Shown: positions 44,344-53,683 of the stretch, one piece after another
How positions within the stretch are numbered: position 1 is the stretch's first letter
Layout: each line of letters begins with the position of its first letter
Assembly: GCF_003346715.1 (NCBI RefSeq)
Contig: NZ_QQPQ01000003.1
Coordinates: 159,545 to 223,544 of the forward strand
Origin: Oceanispirochaeta sp. M1
GTDB lineage: Bacteria; Spirochaetota; Spirochaetia; DSM-2461
Reading direction: 5' to 3'
DNA: 64,000 nt
Made by a program: the position numbers and the translations under genes
The notes under the pieces: generated by a model
Database searches by the model: none
What the model was told of the DNA's origin: nothing
What the model saw: the letters and a program-made list of their open reading frames with translations, nothing else

Positions 44344-44573
44344 TATTATCAAGAAAAAAAGATGAAAGCATCATAATCGGAGATAACATCACAATATCTG
44401 TTGTGGATATCAAGGGCGATCAGGTTAAAATTGGAATTGCCGCACCTAATGATGTCAAAGTGTTCAGACAGGAAGTATATATAGCCATACAGGAAGAAAA
44501 CAAAGCTGCCGCTGCGGTCAGCAATATTCCAGATTCAATTTCACTGAATGATATTTTTAAGAAAAAAGATTAG
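44337..44573 (+). CDS. csrA: Carbon storage regulator CsrA
   Basis: A 78-residue RNA-binding protein: [18 protein letters not shown] and [16 protein letters not shown] are hallmark CsrA strands, with a C-terminal extension. It binds ANGGA-containing hairpins over ribosome sites and lowers translation. The start codon sits in the perfect palindrome CAGCATATGCTG (44331-44342), with AGAGGAA just upstream, a possible self-control element. It is translationally coupled to fliW. Confidence 0.97.
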   Translation: MLILSRKKDESIIIGDNITISVVDIKGDQVKIGIAAPNDVKVFRQEVYIAIQEENKAAAAVSNIPDSISLNDIFKKKD

Positions 44574-44576
44574 CAC

Positions 44577-45755
44577 TTATTTGTTTCTGCTGTTATAGAT
44601 AGCAGCAAATTCTTTATTAAGTTCAAGAAATAAGTCCAGAAGGGCCGGGTCAAAATGTTTTTCCCGGCCTTTTTTCATGATTGAAACAGACTTTGCATGG
44701 GTAAATGACTTCTTATAGCTTCTCTTGGAACGTAGAGCATCATAGACATCCGCGATACATACAATTCTTGCACACAAAGGAATCATCTCACCGAATATTC
44801 CATAGGGATAACCATTCCCATCCCATTTTTCGTGATGAGACAGTGCAATATCTTTGGCCATGGATTTGGGGTGGGTACTCAGGATATAGGCACCATTCTT
44901 GGTGTGCTCATTCATTATCTCCCGCTCCCAGTCATCAAGAGGACCGCTCTTATTCAGAATATCATCGGGTGTACCTATCTTTCCGACATCATGCATGGCG
45001 GCAAGGAAACCGATATCCTCAATAAACTCATCATTGATCTCTTCATAGCCTTCTCTCCCTTTCAGATGTCTGCTCAGAAGAAGGGCATAATCATTAACCC
45101 TTTCAATATGCTCGCCTGTGTCGTTGTCTTTAAGTTTAGAAGCCTCAAGGAGGCTCAGGAAGGTCTTCTGGAGCAGTTCTTTGTATTCCTTGGTGATAAT
45201 GTCCCATTGAACCATATATGCCCTGGGTCTCTCTCCATGACGGCAGAGACAGGGTTGTATCATAGCTCTTAAAAAAGAACTGGTATTATCATTGCTGAAG
45301 GGTAGAAGTCTTCCCATCCATGCATAGGCATTATCCGGATTTTCAAGGCTCTGTTTTAGAGCAGCACTTAAATTCAGTTCTGTATCGGTATGGAACAGTT
45401 CGGGAAGATGTCTGTTCAGGGGTGATTTTATAAAGATCAGATCCTTGAGAAACTCAGGGTTTATCCATACTATTTTCAGATCAAGATCTATAAAACATGT
45501 AGGAATAGGACTGTTTTTTATGTGATCTATAAGAAAACGGAATTCTTTGTCTTCCAGAAGAGCCGTATTCCGTTCCTCCGGGTCTATATTTGTAAAAAGT
45601 GACCATGGATAGAAGATGCTGTCCTCTTCATCAAGATCATCAAGTTCATGTACTTCTTCTGCAGTTTCAAGAAATAATAAATCCGCTTCATTATCACCGA
45701 GAATCGGGGGATCTCTGTAATCATAGAATCCTTCGGATTTATCTTTACGCTTCAA
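44577..45755 (-). CDS. HD-GYP phosphodiesterase with N-terminal PAS-like sensor
   Basis: A 392-residue protein: acidic N-terminus, a PAS-like domain (about 85-195; FIDLDLKIVWINPEFL and IQPCLCRHGE), and an HD-GYP domain (HDVGKIG near 253 and HHEKWDGNGYP near 310). It should degrade c-di-GMP. The start overlaps the tsaB stop by 4 bp, so it is the last gene of an operon with tsaE and tsaB. It converges with csrA, 3 bp apart, linking it in position to motility genes. Confidence 0.9.
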   Translation of the reverse strand: MKRKDKSEGFYDYRDPPILGDNEADLLFLETAEEVHELDDLDEEDSIFYPWSLFTNIDPEERNTALLEDKEFRFLIDHIKNSPIPTCFIDLDLKIVWINPEFLKDLIFIKSPLNRHLPELFHTDTELNLSAALKQSLENPDNAYAWMGRLLPFSNDNTSSFLRAMIQPCLCRHGERPRAYMVQWDIITKEYKELLQKTFLSLLEASKLKDNDTGEHIERVNDYALLLSRHLKGREGYEEINDEFIEDIGFLAAMHDVGKIGTPDDILNKSGPLDDWEREIMNEHTKNGAYILSTHPKSMAKDIALSHHEKWDGNGYPYGIFGEMIPLCARIVCIADVYDALRSKRSYKKSFTHAKSVSIMKKGREKHFDPALLDLFLELNKEFAAIYNSRNK

Positions 45756-46420
45756 GTTTTCTCTCCGTACAGTGCAATTTCCGCTTCACTTCTGCGAAGA
45801 TAAAGGGGGCCGTAATCTTTAGAAAGGCAACCCTCTGCATCATAACGTTTCAAACCGAGTTCCAGAAGCTGTCTGCTTTTACCGCTCTTATTATTTCCAT
45901 CGTAGCACAGACCCTTCCGGGATTCCGTAGAGACCATTCGGCAGTCAGGTCCGGTAAATAATACCTTATCAAAGGCAGATGTTTTTTTCAGGATTTCATC
46001 TTCACTCAAATCAAAAGGACCTTCCAGTTTTTTACCTTCTGAGTAGAATCCGCAGTAGTAACGTTTTTTTCTGGCATCCATCAGAGGAACAACCACTCCG
46101 TCAAAGTAATCAAAGCCATAGGCTAGATAATCCGTTGTTACAACTGCAGTGTAAGGTATACTGAGTCCGAATGCCAGACCTTTGATCGTTGACATTCCTA
46201 TTCTCAGACCTGTGAATGAACCGGGACCTTCTGAGCAGACCAGTAGCTCCAGATCCTTCCGGTTGACATCAGCCTCTTTCAGTACAAGAAGAATTGTATT
46301 CATCAGTGTTTCTGAGTGTTTTAATCCATTATCGATGGTCATCTCAAAGTAGGCATTGTTTTTTTTAAGACAGACACTCATTAAAGAGGATGCCGTATCA
46401 ACTGCTAATGCACAATTCAT
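45752..46420 (-). CDS. tsaB: tRNA t6A biosynthesis protein TsaB
   Basis: A 222-residue member of the ASKHA fold: CALAVDTASSLMSVCL at the start and VCSEGPGSFTGLRIGMSTIKGLA (about 61-83) are TsaB signatures. It forms a complex with TsaD and TsaE that puts threonylcarbamoyl on A37 of ANN-reading tRNAs. TsaD is not in the window. ATGA-type overlaps with tsaE upstream and the HD-GYP gene downstream indicate one operon. Confidence 0.93.
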   Translation of the reverse strand: MNCALAVDTASSLMSVCLKKNNAYFEMTIDNGLKHSETLMNTILLVLKEADVNRKDLELLVCSEGPGSFTGLRIGMSTIKGLAFGLSIPYTAVVTTDYLAYGFDYFDGVVVPLMDARKKRYYCGFYSEGKKLEGPFDLSEDEILKKTSAFDKVLFTGPDCRMVSTESRKGLCYDGNNKSGKSRQLLELGLKRYDAEGCLSKDYGPLYLRRSEAEIALYGEKT

Positions 46421-46839
46421 AATTCTATACCTTCAAGGCTTATCTTTCTCTGACCGTTTTCCAGAATGCTGATATTCAGAGTCTTGCAGTCATCCGGCAG
46501 ATATTCAGTAATTCTTTCGCTCCATTCTATCAGGGAGACCCCCTGACCGAAAAGAAGTTCATCCACACCCAGGAGTTCAAACTCTTCTATACCGTCTATT
46601 CTATACATATCCATATGATACAGGGGAATGGTACCCTCATATTCGGATACAATAGTGTAGGTAGGGCTTGTAATCACATCCTTTATACCAAGTGCTCTGG
46701 CAATACCTTTGGATATTGAAGTCTTCCCGGCCCCAAGGTCACCGTTAAGAGCTACAATATCACCGGGTTTAAGTACTTTACCTATTTTAAATCCAAGTTC
46801 AAGGGTCTCTTCAAAACTGCTGCTGAGTAATTCGGTCAA
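46417..46839 (-). CDS. tsaE: tRNA t6A biosynthesis ATPase TsaE
   Basis: A 140-residue P-loop ATPase with Walker A GDLGAGKTS (33-41), SPTYTIVSEYEG and LYHMDMYRI typical of TsaE. It drives turnover of the TsaBD complex. It overlaps tsaB and the 87-residue gene upstream by 4 bp each. Confidence 0.94.
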   Translation of the reverse strand: MTELLSSSFEETLELGFKIGKVLKPGDIVALNGDLGAGKTSISKGIARALGIKDVITSPTYTIVSEYEGTIPLYHMDMYRIDGIEEFELLGVDELLFGQGVSLIEWSERITEYLPDDCKTLNISILENGQRKISLEGIEL

Positions 46840-47099
46840 ACGGGAAAGCCTTCCTTTTCTATATTCATAATTTCATCTTTTAAAGATTTAATTATGGGTA
46901 TGACAGGGTAGTCAATCTTATCGAGAAGTTCAACTATAATATCACGCTCTCCGGTGGGTTTAATCTCAACTGTAGATGAAAATCTCACAGAGCTGCGCCG
47001 GTCTCCGATCAGAGCAAAGCTTGCCAGACCTGTATACTCATTTCTGTAGTATATGAGTGTGTCTTTTTTATTGATTTCATCCATTCCCAAAAATTTCAT
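46836..47099 (-). CDS. Small conserved-looking protein of unknown function (87 aa)
   Basis: An 87-residue protein, predicted mixed alpha/beta, with no signal peptide and no Cys. It begins MKFLGMDEINKKDTLIYYRN, contains a RDIIVELLDKIDYPVIPIIK strand-helix segment and ends in a helix. It overlaps tsaE by 4 bp and heads the tsaE-tsaB-HD-GYP operon, so it is very likely a real gene. I do not recognise the family. Confidence 0.75.
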   Translation of the reverse strand: MKFLGMDEINKKDTLIYYRNEYTGLASFALIGDRRSSVRFSSTVEIKPTGERDIIVELLDKIDYPVIPIIKSLKDEIMNIEKEGFPV

Positions 47100-47168
47100 T
47101 ATTAATCAGTCCACCTGTAAGTCAATTGTAATCATTTTTTAAATCAAATCATATTCTTATTCTAACCA

Positions 47169-48260
47169 TTATTCGAAATCGTATACATACTCATTTATTC
47201 GATTTAGATTCTTGCTGGATGCCCTTGTAAACATGACATGCATGGAAGTATAGATACGGCCGTTTGACCGGCAGTCTACAATTTTTCCATATGTAATGAC
47301 AGGACTGCCCTTCATAGGTTCAAAATTGAGTTTTATCAATTCTCCCTTGTTGAGAGGGCTGGTCGTCTGCAGTGAACATCCACCTGCGGAAAGGTCAATA
47401 AGTGTACCCATCCTACCCTTGTTTTTCATAACAACAGCTTCTTTTTTCTCTCTCTTGCCTATACCGGTAATCTGTATCTTGATGGGAAAGAAATAGCAGG
47501 GACGTTTGATATTTTTTCTTCTGAATTTTCTCTGATAGGCCCGGCTTATCTTGTTTGAATGCTGAAGAAATACACTTGTAATTCCCTTAACTGAATTGTA
47601 TCCGAGAACCTTGGATGTAAATGTATATTCCTCACCATCTGCTCCCCATATCATTATGGTAAGTTTGGTTCCTTTGGGCCATTTTATCTGGCTGCCTTTT
47701 TTACCGACAGGAACACGGGCACAGTAGAATTCTTTGAGATTAGCGGTGACAACAGAAGCATAACGGTTTCCATTATCCATTTTAAAAGTGACATCCTGGC
47801 TGAGTTTCAGTTTTCTTGTGTCTGAAATCTGGTTAGTTTCCGCAAAAACCCGCTCTATCCGCTGTTTGATGCGGTAGATATTCAGCTTTCTCTCTTCAAT
47901 GACTGCAGGAGGGGCTTCCATATGGCTTATGTCACGCAATGCCTGGCCGAGTGTATTATTCAGAGTTCTTGTATTACTTAAAAGGGCAAAGGGTTTGGTT
48001 ACATGGTAGACTTTTATGAAGCTTTCCAGCAGAGCTACCTGTTTTTTAGTAAGCCCGATCCGTTGACCCTCACGTCTGAAAGCCCGTTTGCTGTAGCGCT
48101 TGTTTTTTTCACTATCCCGATTGCTGACTTTATTGGCAACAATCAGAAATAGAAAACTCGCCAGCATAACTCCCAAAAAAATCCAATTCTGTCTGGGATC
48201 GGAAGGTTTGAAGAGCTGTCCTTTAAATCTGGATGTTGTCTGTAATAGCACTATGAACAT
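47169..48260 (-). CDS. Membrane-anchored PilZ-domain protein
   Basis: A 363-residue protein with one membrane segment near the N-terminus (about 26-46), a basic helical linker, a YcgR-N-like region and a C-terminal PilZ domain. The c-di-GMP motif is present: RRKNIKR (RxxxR form) near 254-260 and DLSAGG near 290. It probably couples c-di-GMP to flagellar function, given its place between tsa genes and fliD. It starts 3 bp after the 296-residue gene. Confidence 0.82.
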   Translation of the reverse strand: MFIVLLQTTSRFKGQLFKPSDPRQNWIFLGVMLASFLFLIVANKVSNRDSEKNKRYSKRAFRREGQRIGLTKKQVALLESFIKVYHVTKPFALLSNTRTLNNTLGQALRDISHMEAPPAVIEERKLNIYRIKQRIERVFAETNQISDTRKLKLSQDVTFKMDNGNRYASVVTANLKEFYCARVPVGKKGSQIKWPKGTKLTIMIWGADGEEYTFTSKVLGYNSVKGITSVFLQHSNKISRAYQRKFRRKNIKRPCYFFPIKIQITGIGKREKKEAVVMKNKGRMGTLIDLSAGGCSLQTTSPLNKGELIKLNFEPMKGSPVITYGKIVDCRSNGRIYTSMHVMFTRASSKNLNRINEYVYDFE

Positions 48261-48263
48261 AAT

Positions 48264-49154
48264 TTAGTCCCCATGGCCGCTTATAGATTCGAAATATCTG
48301 GGAAATGTTTTCATTCTTGGAAGAATCTCATATTCCATGAGATCTCCCATGAGAACAGAATCTTTGGAAGTAAATGCTTCTGTCAGTTCCTTAAGGATTC
48401 CCGACATATCCTTTATATATTCTTTCAGATCCTGATGATGATTTTCCTGTGTTTCTGCAGGAAGGTATGTAAATATCCTGAGCAGTTTTTGAAACAGTTC
48501 TGTAAAACGGATTATTACATCCATAGCATCCTTATCCTTGCCTGTCTGAAGCATAAGAGACACGTTTTCCATCTGCGGCATAAGAGCCACAATGGCTTCA
48601 AAACACTCTGTTCCGGAGCGCTGAGGCTGCCTTATTTCATCAAGACGACCCTGAATAACGACTTCAAGCATCATAAAGGCTTCAAGAATTGTTTTGACAT
48701 TCTCTTCGCTTCTTTCACCATCGGGGATAAAACCATTATTCTTAAGAAGTTGTGCCATATGGTCTTTGATAGAATTGGAAAAATCTTCAAGAAGGACAGA
48801 ATAGCTGTCCTCTATATAGCTGTATTCACCCAAAAGCTCGTTCAGCAATTCAAGATTTCCCTCTTTGAGTGAGACCTGAAGCATTCGGCAGTAGTTCAGT
48901 AATGTGCTGAGGTTCTGACCTTTCAGCTCCTTCAGTGTCAGGGCTACAAAACGGAAGCTCTCTTTATCCTGAAAGGGAATATTTCCCCATTTTTCACGCT
49001 CTGTCAGAAAAAGTTCCTTGTCATCAAGGAATAGTTCAGTTACGGAAAAGCTCTGATCTAAAAGCCATTTTTCAATGGAGTCGTAGACTTCTCCGAGTAT
49101 ATTTTCTTTTTCCAGGGTGAATTCAATTTCATCCTGATTTATAAAGATTTTCAA
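48264..49154 (-). CDS. Unknown helical protein in the fliD operon
   Basis: A 296-residue cytoplasmic protein with an N-terminal beta-rich part (MKIFINQDEIEFTLEKENI, about 1-70) and a long all-helical remainder. It sits 11 bp after fliD, where many bacteria have the flagellin chaperone fliS, but it does not show the FliS sequence. No Cys pair, no membrane segment. I infer a flagellar role (chaperone or assembly factor) from position only. Confidence 0.7.
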   Translation of the reverse strand: MKIFINQDEIEFTLEKENILGEVYDSIEKWLLDQSFSVTELFLDDKELFLTEREKWGNIPFQDKESFRFVALTLKELKGQNLSTLLNYCRMLQVSLKEGNLELLNELLGEYSYIEDSYSVLLEDFSNSIKDHMAQLLKNNGFIPDGERSEENVKTILEAFMMLEVVIQGRLDEIRQPQRSGTECFEAIVALMPQMENVSLMLQTGKDKDAMDVIIRFTELFQKLLRIFTYLPAETQENHHQDLKEYIKDMSGILKELTEAFTSKDSVLMGDLMEYEILPRMKTFPRYFESISGHGD

Positions 49155-49165
49155 AATTTCTCCTT

Positions 49166-51145
49166 TTATCTGCTGTTCTGCTGATTAAATGTATCCAGTG
49201 AACTTGAACTGGATTCCAGTTGATTCAGCATACCTTCCATTGACCCGTATTTCACTTTCAGGGTCTGTTCATAATCGGCAAGGTATTCCTTGTAATCTTC
49301 AATATCATCATTTGTATCATCTATCTTGCTGTCCAGAAGGCTGATCTTATTGGAAAAAATGCCGCCTGTACGTATATAAGGATTAAGAAAGGCATCCAGT
49401 TCATAACCCACACCGCTGTCAACAACAAGATCTCCGTCTGTATCCTTACCAAAAAGTTCCTTTATGTTTGAACTCTTGGTCTGAAGAGCCTGATCCAGAA
49501 CATCTTCATTAATTTCCAGGTATCCGCGAAGCTTACTGGTATTTACAGAACCACCGGCTACACCGGAATTTGTAGATACCCCTATCTGGCTGAGCATGGA
49601 AAGTTCTCTCTCAAGTGAAGTCTCATAAGGGGAACTGGTTATTCTCTGCAGCCTGCTTTTCAGCTGCATCAGGGTTATATCACCCCTGTAAGTTCCCAGT
49701 TCCTCAAATGCATTTTCCCGCTCATCATCAGAAAAATATTCTATTTCATTTATTATATCGGAATTATCCGACGACAGTATTAGGATTTGTGTCATTGCCT
49801 GGTTGTAGTTGTATACAAACTTGATAATTTCATCTTTTGCCGACTCGATATCAGGCTTTATGGAAATATCAATTACCTCATCCTTATCAGATTTGTTAAG
49901 GTTCAGTGTGACAGATGGAATAAGGTCATCAATATTATTGGTTTCCCGCTCAACCTGGATACCATTGAAATCCAGAAGAGCATTTCCCGCTGTACTGAGA
50001 GGATTGACCGCCACAAAGCCGTCAGAGGTTCTGGGGTCTGTCACCTTCATATTACTGATTGTGACTTCTTTCAGGTTGTTCCTGTTTTCCAGGGTTAATC
50101 CGGATATCTGAGCATGGCTGCCGGTTAGAGGAATCTTAACTTCTATGGTAACAGAACCCTCAGGCAGCGGCGGAAGTGATTCCTCTCCGACTGCTGTTGT
50201 GAAATATCCTGCTGTATTATCATCGACTATTTCCGGAGCCTCCGGTGGAATCCAGTCGGGAGTCTCCGCACGGCTGCTGAAGCTTTTTACTTCAATACCT
50301 TCAAATACTGCAGAAATTGTATCGGGAAGTACAGGAACAGGAGGGGCCTGGGGTTTGAGACTGTTTGGATCAAGTTCATTAACTGTGACCGTGTATTCAA
50401 GGAACATACCGTCTTCAACAATCAATGAAGAGGGCAGGTTTATCTGTGTTTTTGACAGGGGAGGCAGTAAGGCTTCCTTTTTTACGGTGATACCTTCGGG
50501 GTCCAGACTGATTTCTGTGCTGCCCGTGGCCGAGGGTTGAAGTATATTCATATCCAGAGCCCAATTAAGAGCGTCATCTTTGAAGATCATCCGGTTGTTC
50601 ATACCGGTTTTTGTCGATTCGAAGAGAATGACCTGTGTGTCTGATGTATCTTTTACTACTGTCAGTTTCAGCAGACCATCGCCCTTGGATTCAAGACGTT
50701 TAGCAAAATCACTCAGCTTTCCACCTCGATAGCGTAGGCTGATTTCCTTACCGCCAACTTCAAAACTGTAGTTTCCTGCTGGAACCCGCTGATTTTCAGG
50801 CATTGAGGGTGAGATGAATTTATCGGCTTTTGCCGTCTGTATTACTGTGAAACTTAATTCCTGCTCAGTGGCTTCTCTTGTAGCCGTAGCAGTGAGAATC
50901 CTTTCATTCGAAGACTCCACAAGCTTATTGCTGAATGGATTTTCAAATCCGAACAACTTTCGTGATGAGGTTCTGAGGCTGCTGATTTTTCTATTAAAAG
51001 ACTGCCAGATCTTCTTCTGGTCCTCAAGCTCTGTAATGGAATTTTCCATTGTTGTGAGCTTGACCTTTTCGACTTCCACTAGTCCCTTAACGAGTTCCTG
51101 TGTATTGTATTTACTGTTAAGACCGGGAATGCTTATGTCAGCCAT
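49166..51145 (-). CDS. fliD: Flagellar filament cap protein FliD
   Basis: A 659-residue cap protein. The N-terminus (ISIPGLNSKYNTQELVKGLVEVEKVKLTTMENSI region) and C-terminal coiled coil (DDIEDYKEYLADYEQTLKVKYGSMEGMLNQL region) match FliD. A Pro-rich stretch (about 255-345, with PQAPPVPVLPD and PDWIPPEAPE) enlarges the middle domain. FliD caps the growing filament and helps FlaB fold in the periplasm. It follows flaG by 18 bp. Confidence 0.92.
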   Translation of the reverse strand: MADISIPGLNSKYNTQELVKGLVEVEKVKLTTMENSITELEDQKKIWQSFNRKISSLRTSSRKLFGFENPFSNKLVESSNERILTATATREATEQELSFTVIQTAKADKFISPSMPENQRVPAGNYSFEVGGKEISLRYRGGKLSDFAKRLESKGDGLLKLTVVKDTSDTQVILFESTKTGMNNRMIFKDDALNWALDMNILQPSATGSTEISLDPEGITVKKEALLPPLSKTQINLPSSLIVEDGMFLEYTVTVNELDPNSLKPQAPPVPVLPDTISAVFEGIEVKSFSSRAETPDWIPPEAPEIVDDNTAGYFTTAVGEESLPPLPEGSVTIEVKIPLTGSHAQISGLTLENRNNLKEVTISNMKVTDPRTSDGFVAVNPLSTAGNALLDFNGIQVERETNNIDDLIPSVTLNLNKSDKDEVIDISIKPDIESAKDEIIKFVYNYNQAMTQILILSSDNSDIINEIEYFSDDERENAFEELGTYRGDITLMQLKSRLQRITSSPYETSLERELSMLSQIGVSTNSGVAGGSVNTSKLRGYLEINEDVLDQALQTKSSNIKELFGKDTDGDLVVDSGVGYELDAFLNPYIRTGGIFSNKISLLDSKIDDTNDDIEDYKEYLADYEQTLKVKYGSMEGMLNQLESSSSSLDTFNQQNSR

Positions 51146-51163
51146 AGCATCCCCTTATCATTT

Positions 51164-51490
51164 TTATACCATCTGATCAATAAATATACCGATGGCTTCA
51201 CGCAAGTTTTCATGTAGTGTTTGTAATTCCCTTGATGGAATTTCCTTTACTACTCTATCGGTATTCTTATCAATGATTTTGACTACAAATGAATCAATCT
51301 TCTCATTAATTGAATAGCTGAAGCGTGTATTATTGGTAATTTCATTCAGTATGGACTTCGTTTCATCTAAATCTGGTGCGGTAAGTTTTAATTTGTGTTT
51401 CTGCTGTTCTACCTGTTGTCGCGCTGCAGCAGCTTTTTGCATGGTGTTGATCTGTACCGGCCCAGAACTGGCTATTTTACCTATGTTCAT
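51164..51490 (-). CDS. flaG: FlaG family protein
   Basis: A 108-residue FlaG: variable N-terminus, a Lys/Gln-rich linker, then the conserved RFSYSINEKIDSFVVKIID and VVKEIPSRELQTLHENL regions. FlaG affects filament length in several bacteria. The ATG at 51490 has AGGGAGG upstream; an earlier ATG at 51556 lies inside the preceding terminator. It heads the flaG-fliD operon. Confidence 0.9.
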   Translation of the reverse strand: MNIGKIASSGPVQINTMQKAAAARQQVEQQKHKLKLTAPDLDETKSILNEITNNTRFSYSINEKIDSFVVKIIDKNTDRVVKEIPSRELQTLHENLREAIGIFIDQMV

Positions 51491-51503
51491 TAAGACCTCC
51501 CTG

Positions 51504-51544
51504 TAAAAAAAATAGAGGAGGGGAAGGGCGCGAACTCCCCCTCG
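51504..51544 (-). terminator. Rho-independent terminator after the second flaB
   Basis: On the minus strand GAGGGGGA, a loop with GTTCGCGCCC, and TTCCCCTC form a stem followed by eight T. It separates flaB from flaG; the flaG ribosome site lies immediately after, so flaG-fliD would be read by partial read-through or an unseen promoter. Confidence 0.85.
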
Positions 51545-51606
51545 ACTACTGTACAAAAAAAAGATAACGTCCAGAAATCTCTTTTCGTATTAGCGATTAC
51601 CCAGTC

Positions 51607-52461
51607 TTAGCCCAGGAGCTGCAGTACTGACTGTGTCCGTACATTAGCCTGTGCAAGCATGGAAGAACCGGCCTGATTCAGTATCTGATTCTTAGTGTAA
51701 TCCACAACTTCACTAGCCATGTTTACGTCACGAATTCTTGATTCAGCTGCCTGCATGTTTTCCGCTGCAATGGCAATACCTTTTGCCGCCATTTCAAATC
51801 GGTTTTGGTAAGCACCAAGATCGGCTCTCTGCTTGTTAACAGATTTTAAAGCTTCATCCACGATACCGATAGTACGGTTTGCTTCTTCCACAGAAGAAAG
51901 GGTAACAATTCCGCCACCACCTTGTTCATTTGCAAGACCCAGGGCCTCGGCAGTCATTGTACCAATAAAGATGGTTTCTTTCTGATCCATATTGGCTCCA
52001 ACCTGAAGCTGCATTACATCGCCTGTTGCTGATGCTTCTGCGAATCTTCCAGTCAGAAGGTTCATGCCGTTAAACTGTGCGTGTGAAGCAATTCTGTTCA
52101 TTTCATCAACCAGCTGGCTGACTTCGACCTGAATCTGCATTCTGTCTTCCGATGAGTAAATACCATTGGAAGCCTGTACGGACAATTCTCTGACACGGTG
52201 CAGTATATCCTGAGTCTCCTGCAGGTACCCTTCAGTAGTCTGAATAAAAGAAACACCGTTCTGGATATTCCTTTCTGCCTGGTTCAGACCTCTGATCTGA
52301 CTTCGCATTTTTTCAGATACCGCCAGTCCTGACGCATCGTCAGCTGCCTTGTTAATTCTCAGTCCTGATGAAAGTTTAGCCATGTTATTAGCTGTTTCAG
52401 ACTGGGAAACTCCGAGCTGCCTATTAGAATTGATGGCGCTCATGTTATGATTAATTATCAT
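51607..52461 (-). CDS. flaB: FlaB flagellin (second copy)
   Basis: A 284-residue core flagellin of the periplasmic flagellum: [17 protein letters not shown] at the start, [19 protein letters not shown], and the C-terminal [18 protein letters not shown] and LQLLG end. It lacks a long variable middle, as usual for spirochaete FlaB. The ATG at 52461 has AAGGAGGG upstream; an upstream ATG at 52512 would read through the leader. The leader carries GGCAAGGATGCC, a CsrA-type hairpin. Confidence 0.96.
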   Translation of the reverse strand: MIINHNMSAINSNRQLGVSQSETANNMAKLSSGLRINKAADDASGLAVSEKMRSQIRGLNQAERNIQNGVSFIQTTEGYLQETQDILHRVRELSVQASNGIYSSEDRMQIQVEVSQLVDEMNRIASHAQFNGMNLLTGRFAEASATGDVMQLQVGANMDQKETIFIGTMTAEALGLANEQGGGGIVTLSSVEEANRTIGIVDEALKSVNKQRADLGAYQNRFEMAAKGIAIAAENMQAAESRIRDVNMASEVVDYTKNQILNQAGSSMLAQANVRTQSVLQLLG

Positions 52462-52797
52462 ATACCCTCCTTGAGATGTTTGTTGGCATCCTTGCCGCAA
52501 ACCTGTATGCACCTGACTCCGGATAAAGCTTCATCGCGCCGCTTAACCTTTGACAGCTGAACAGGGAGATCTACACGATTACCCCGACCGAAGTAGGGGA
52601 ATCGGATAATCTCCCTGGCCTGTGGATACACAGGAGGGTTATTTCAAAGAACTCTTATCCAATAGAAGCGATGACCCGATCCTAAGAAGACCAAAACCAT
52701 CGCTCATACATTAATTTCAAACAATTGCTTGAAATATTACCAGCAGAGTACCGCCTGGATAAAAATCCGGACAGAACTCTACCAATATTATATTACA
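52462..52797 (-). other. Highly structured flaB-flaB intergenic leader
   Basis: The 336-bp gap has no gene. On the minus strand it holds a long imperfect hairpin (52743-52782), a near-palindrome TTTCAAGCAA/TTGTTTGAAA (about 52716-52735), an AGCGATG/CATCGCT stem (about 52661-52705), CCTGTG-TATC-CACAGG (52619-52634), a long hairpin with GGGAGAT/ATCTCCC ends (52564-52615) and the CsrA-type hairpin (52478-52502). Only weak T runs follow, so these look like leader or processing structures. Confidence 0.6.
52478..52502 (-). promoter_or_regulatory. CsrA-type hairpin in the leader of the second flaB
   Basis: GGCA-AGGA-TGCC (52485-52496) with an outer GTTTG/CAAAC pair. CAAGGATG matches the core of the CsrA consensus RUACARGGAUGU, with GGA in the loop. 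It ends 23 nt upstream of the ATG; the ribosome site CAAGGAGG is a second GGA target. Confidence 0.6.
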
Positions 52798-53658
52798 CTA
52801 TTGGAGAAGCTGCAAGACGGCCTGTGATCGCTGGTTTGCCTGTGCAAGCATAGCATTACTGGCCTGAGTGAGGATCTGGTTCTTGGTGAAGTCAACAGTT
52901 TCTTTAGCCATGTCCAGGTCTCTGATTCTGGATTCAGACGCCTGCAGGTTTTCTGCACCCACATCTATACCCTTAATCGCCATTTCAAGTCTGTTCTGAT
53001 AAGCACCAAGGTCTGCTCTCTGCTTGTTAAGAGTTTTAAGCGCACCATCAAGTACACCGATGTTTCTGTTTGACTGCTCGGAAGTGGATATAGAGATAAT
53101 CTCTCCACTGCCAACCTGACGTAGTCCAAGAGCTTCTGCAGTCATTGTTCCGATAAATACCTGCTCTCTCTGGTCCATATTGGCACCGATGTGGAACCAC
53201 ATGGATGATGTAACAGTATTGTTACCGCTGTCTGCTGCAAAACGTCCTGTCAACATATTCATTCCGTTAAACTGTGCATGTGACGCAACTCTGTCCAGTT
53301 CATCTACCAGCTGAGAAACTTCCACCTGAATCTGCATTCTGTCTTCAGAAGAGTAGATACCATTGGAAGCCTGTATGGCCAGTTCTCTGATTCTCTGGAT
53401 TACATCTGTACTTTCCTGAAGGTAACCTTCAGAAGTCTGGATGAAAGAGATACCATCAGAAGCATTTCTTGATGCCTGATTCAAACCGCGGATCTGAGAT
53501 CTCATTTTCTCAGAAACAGCCAGACCAGAAGCATCATCTCCTGCCTTGTTGATACGCATACCGGATGAAAGTTTTCCCATGTTGGAAGCTGTATTGTTGT
53601 TAGCAATATTCAGGTTCCTCTGTGAAGTCATCGCACTGATGTTGTGATTAATAATCAT
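52798..53658 (-). CDS. flaB: FlaB flagellin (first copy)
   Basis: A 286-residue core flagellin, closely similar to its neighbour (same [37 protein letters not shown] and [12 protein letters not shown] segments), ending [10 protein letters not shown]. The two probably form mixed filaments. The start at 53658 has ATGGAGGA upstream. A sigma-28-like promoter and a CsrA-type hairpin are in its leader. Confidence 0.96.
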   Translation of the reverse strand: MIINHNISAMTSQRNLNIANNNTASNMGKLSSGMRINKAGDDASGLAVSEKMRSQIRGLNQASRNASDGISFIQTSEGYLQESTDVIQRIRELAIQASNGIYSSEDRMQIQVEVSQLVDELDRVASHAQFNGMNMLTGRFAADSGNNTVTSSMWFHIGANMDQREQVFIGTMTAEALGLRQVGSGEIISISTSEQSNRNIGVLDGALKTLNKQRADLGAYQNRLEMAIKGIDVGAENLQASESRIRDLDMAKETVDFTKNQILTQASNAMLAQANQRSQAVLQLLQ

Positions 53659-53683
53659 ATATTCCTCCATGAATAATGAAATA

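Noticed and set aside
48273..48872. 199-residue plus-strand frame opposite the unknown fliD-operon gene
   Set aside because: It lacks a ribosome site and is Cys/Phe/His-rich, as expected for antisense of a helical acidic protein; the minus-strand frame has operon spacing with fliD.
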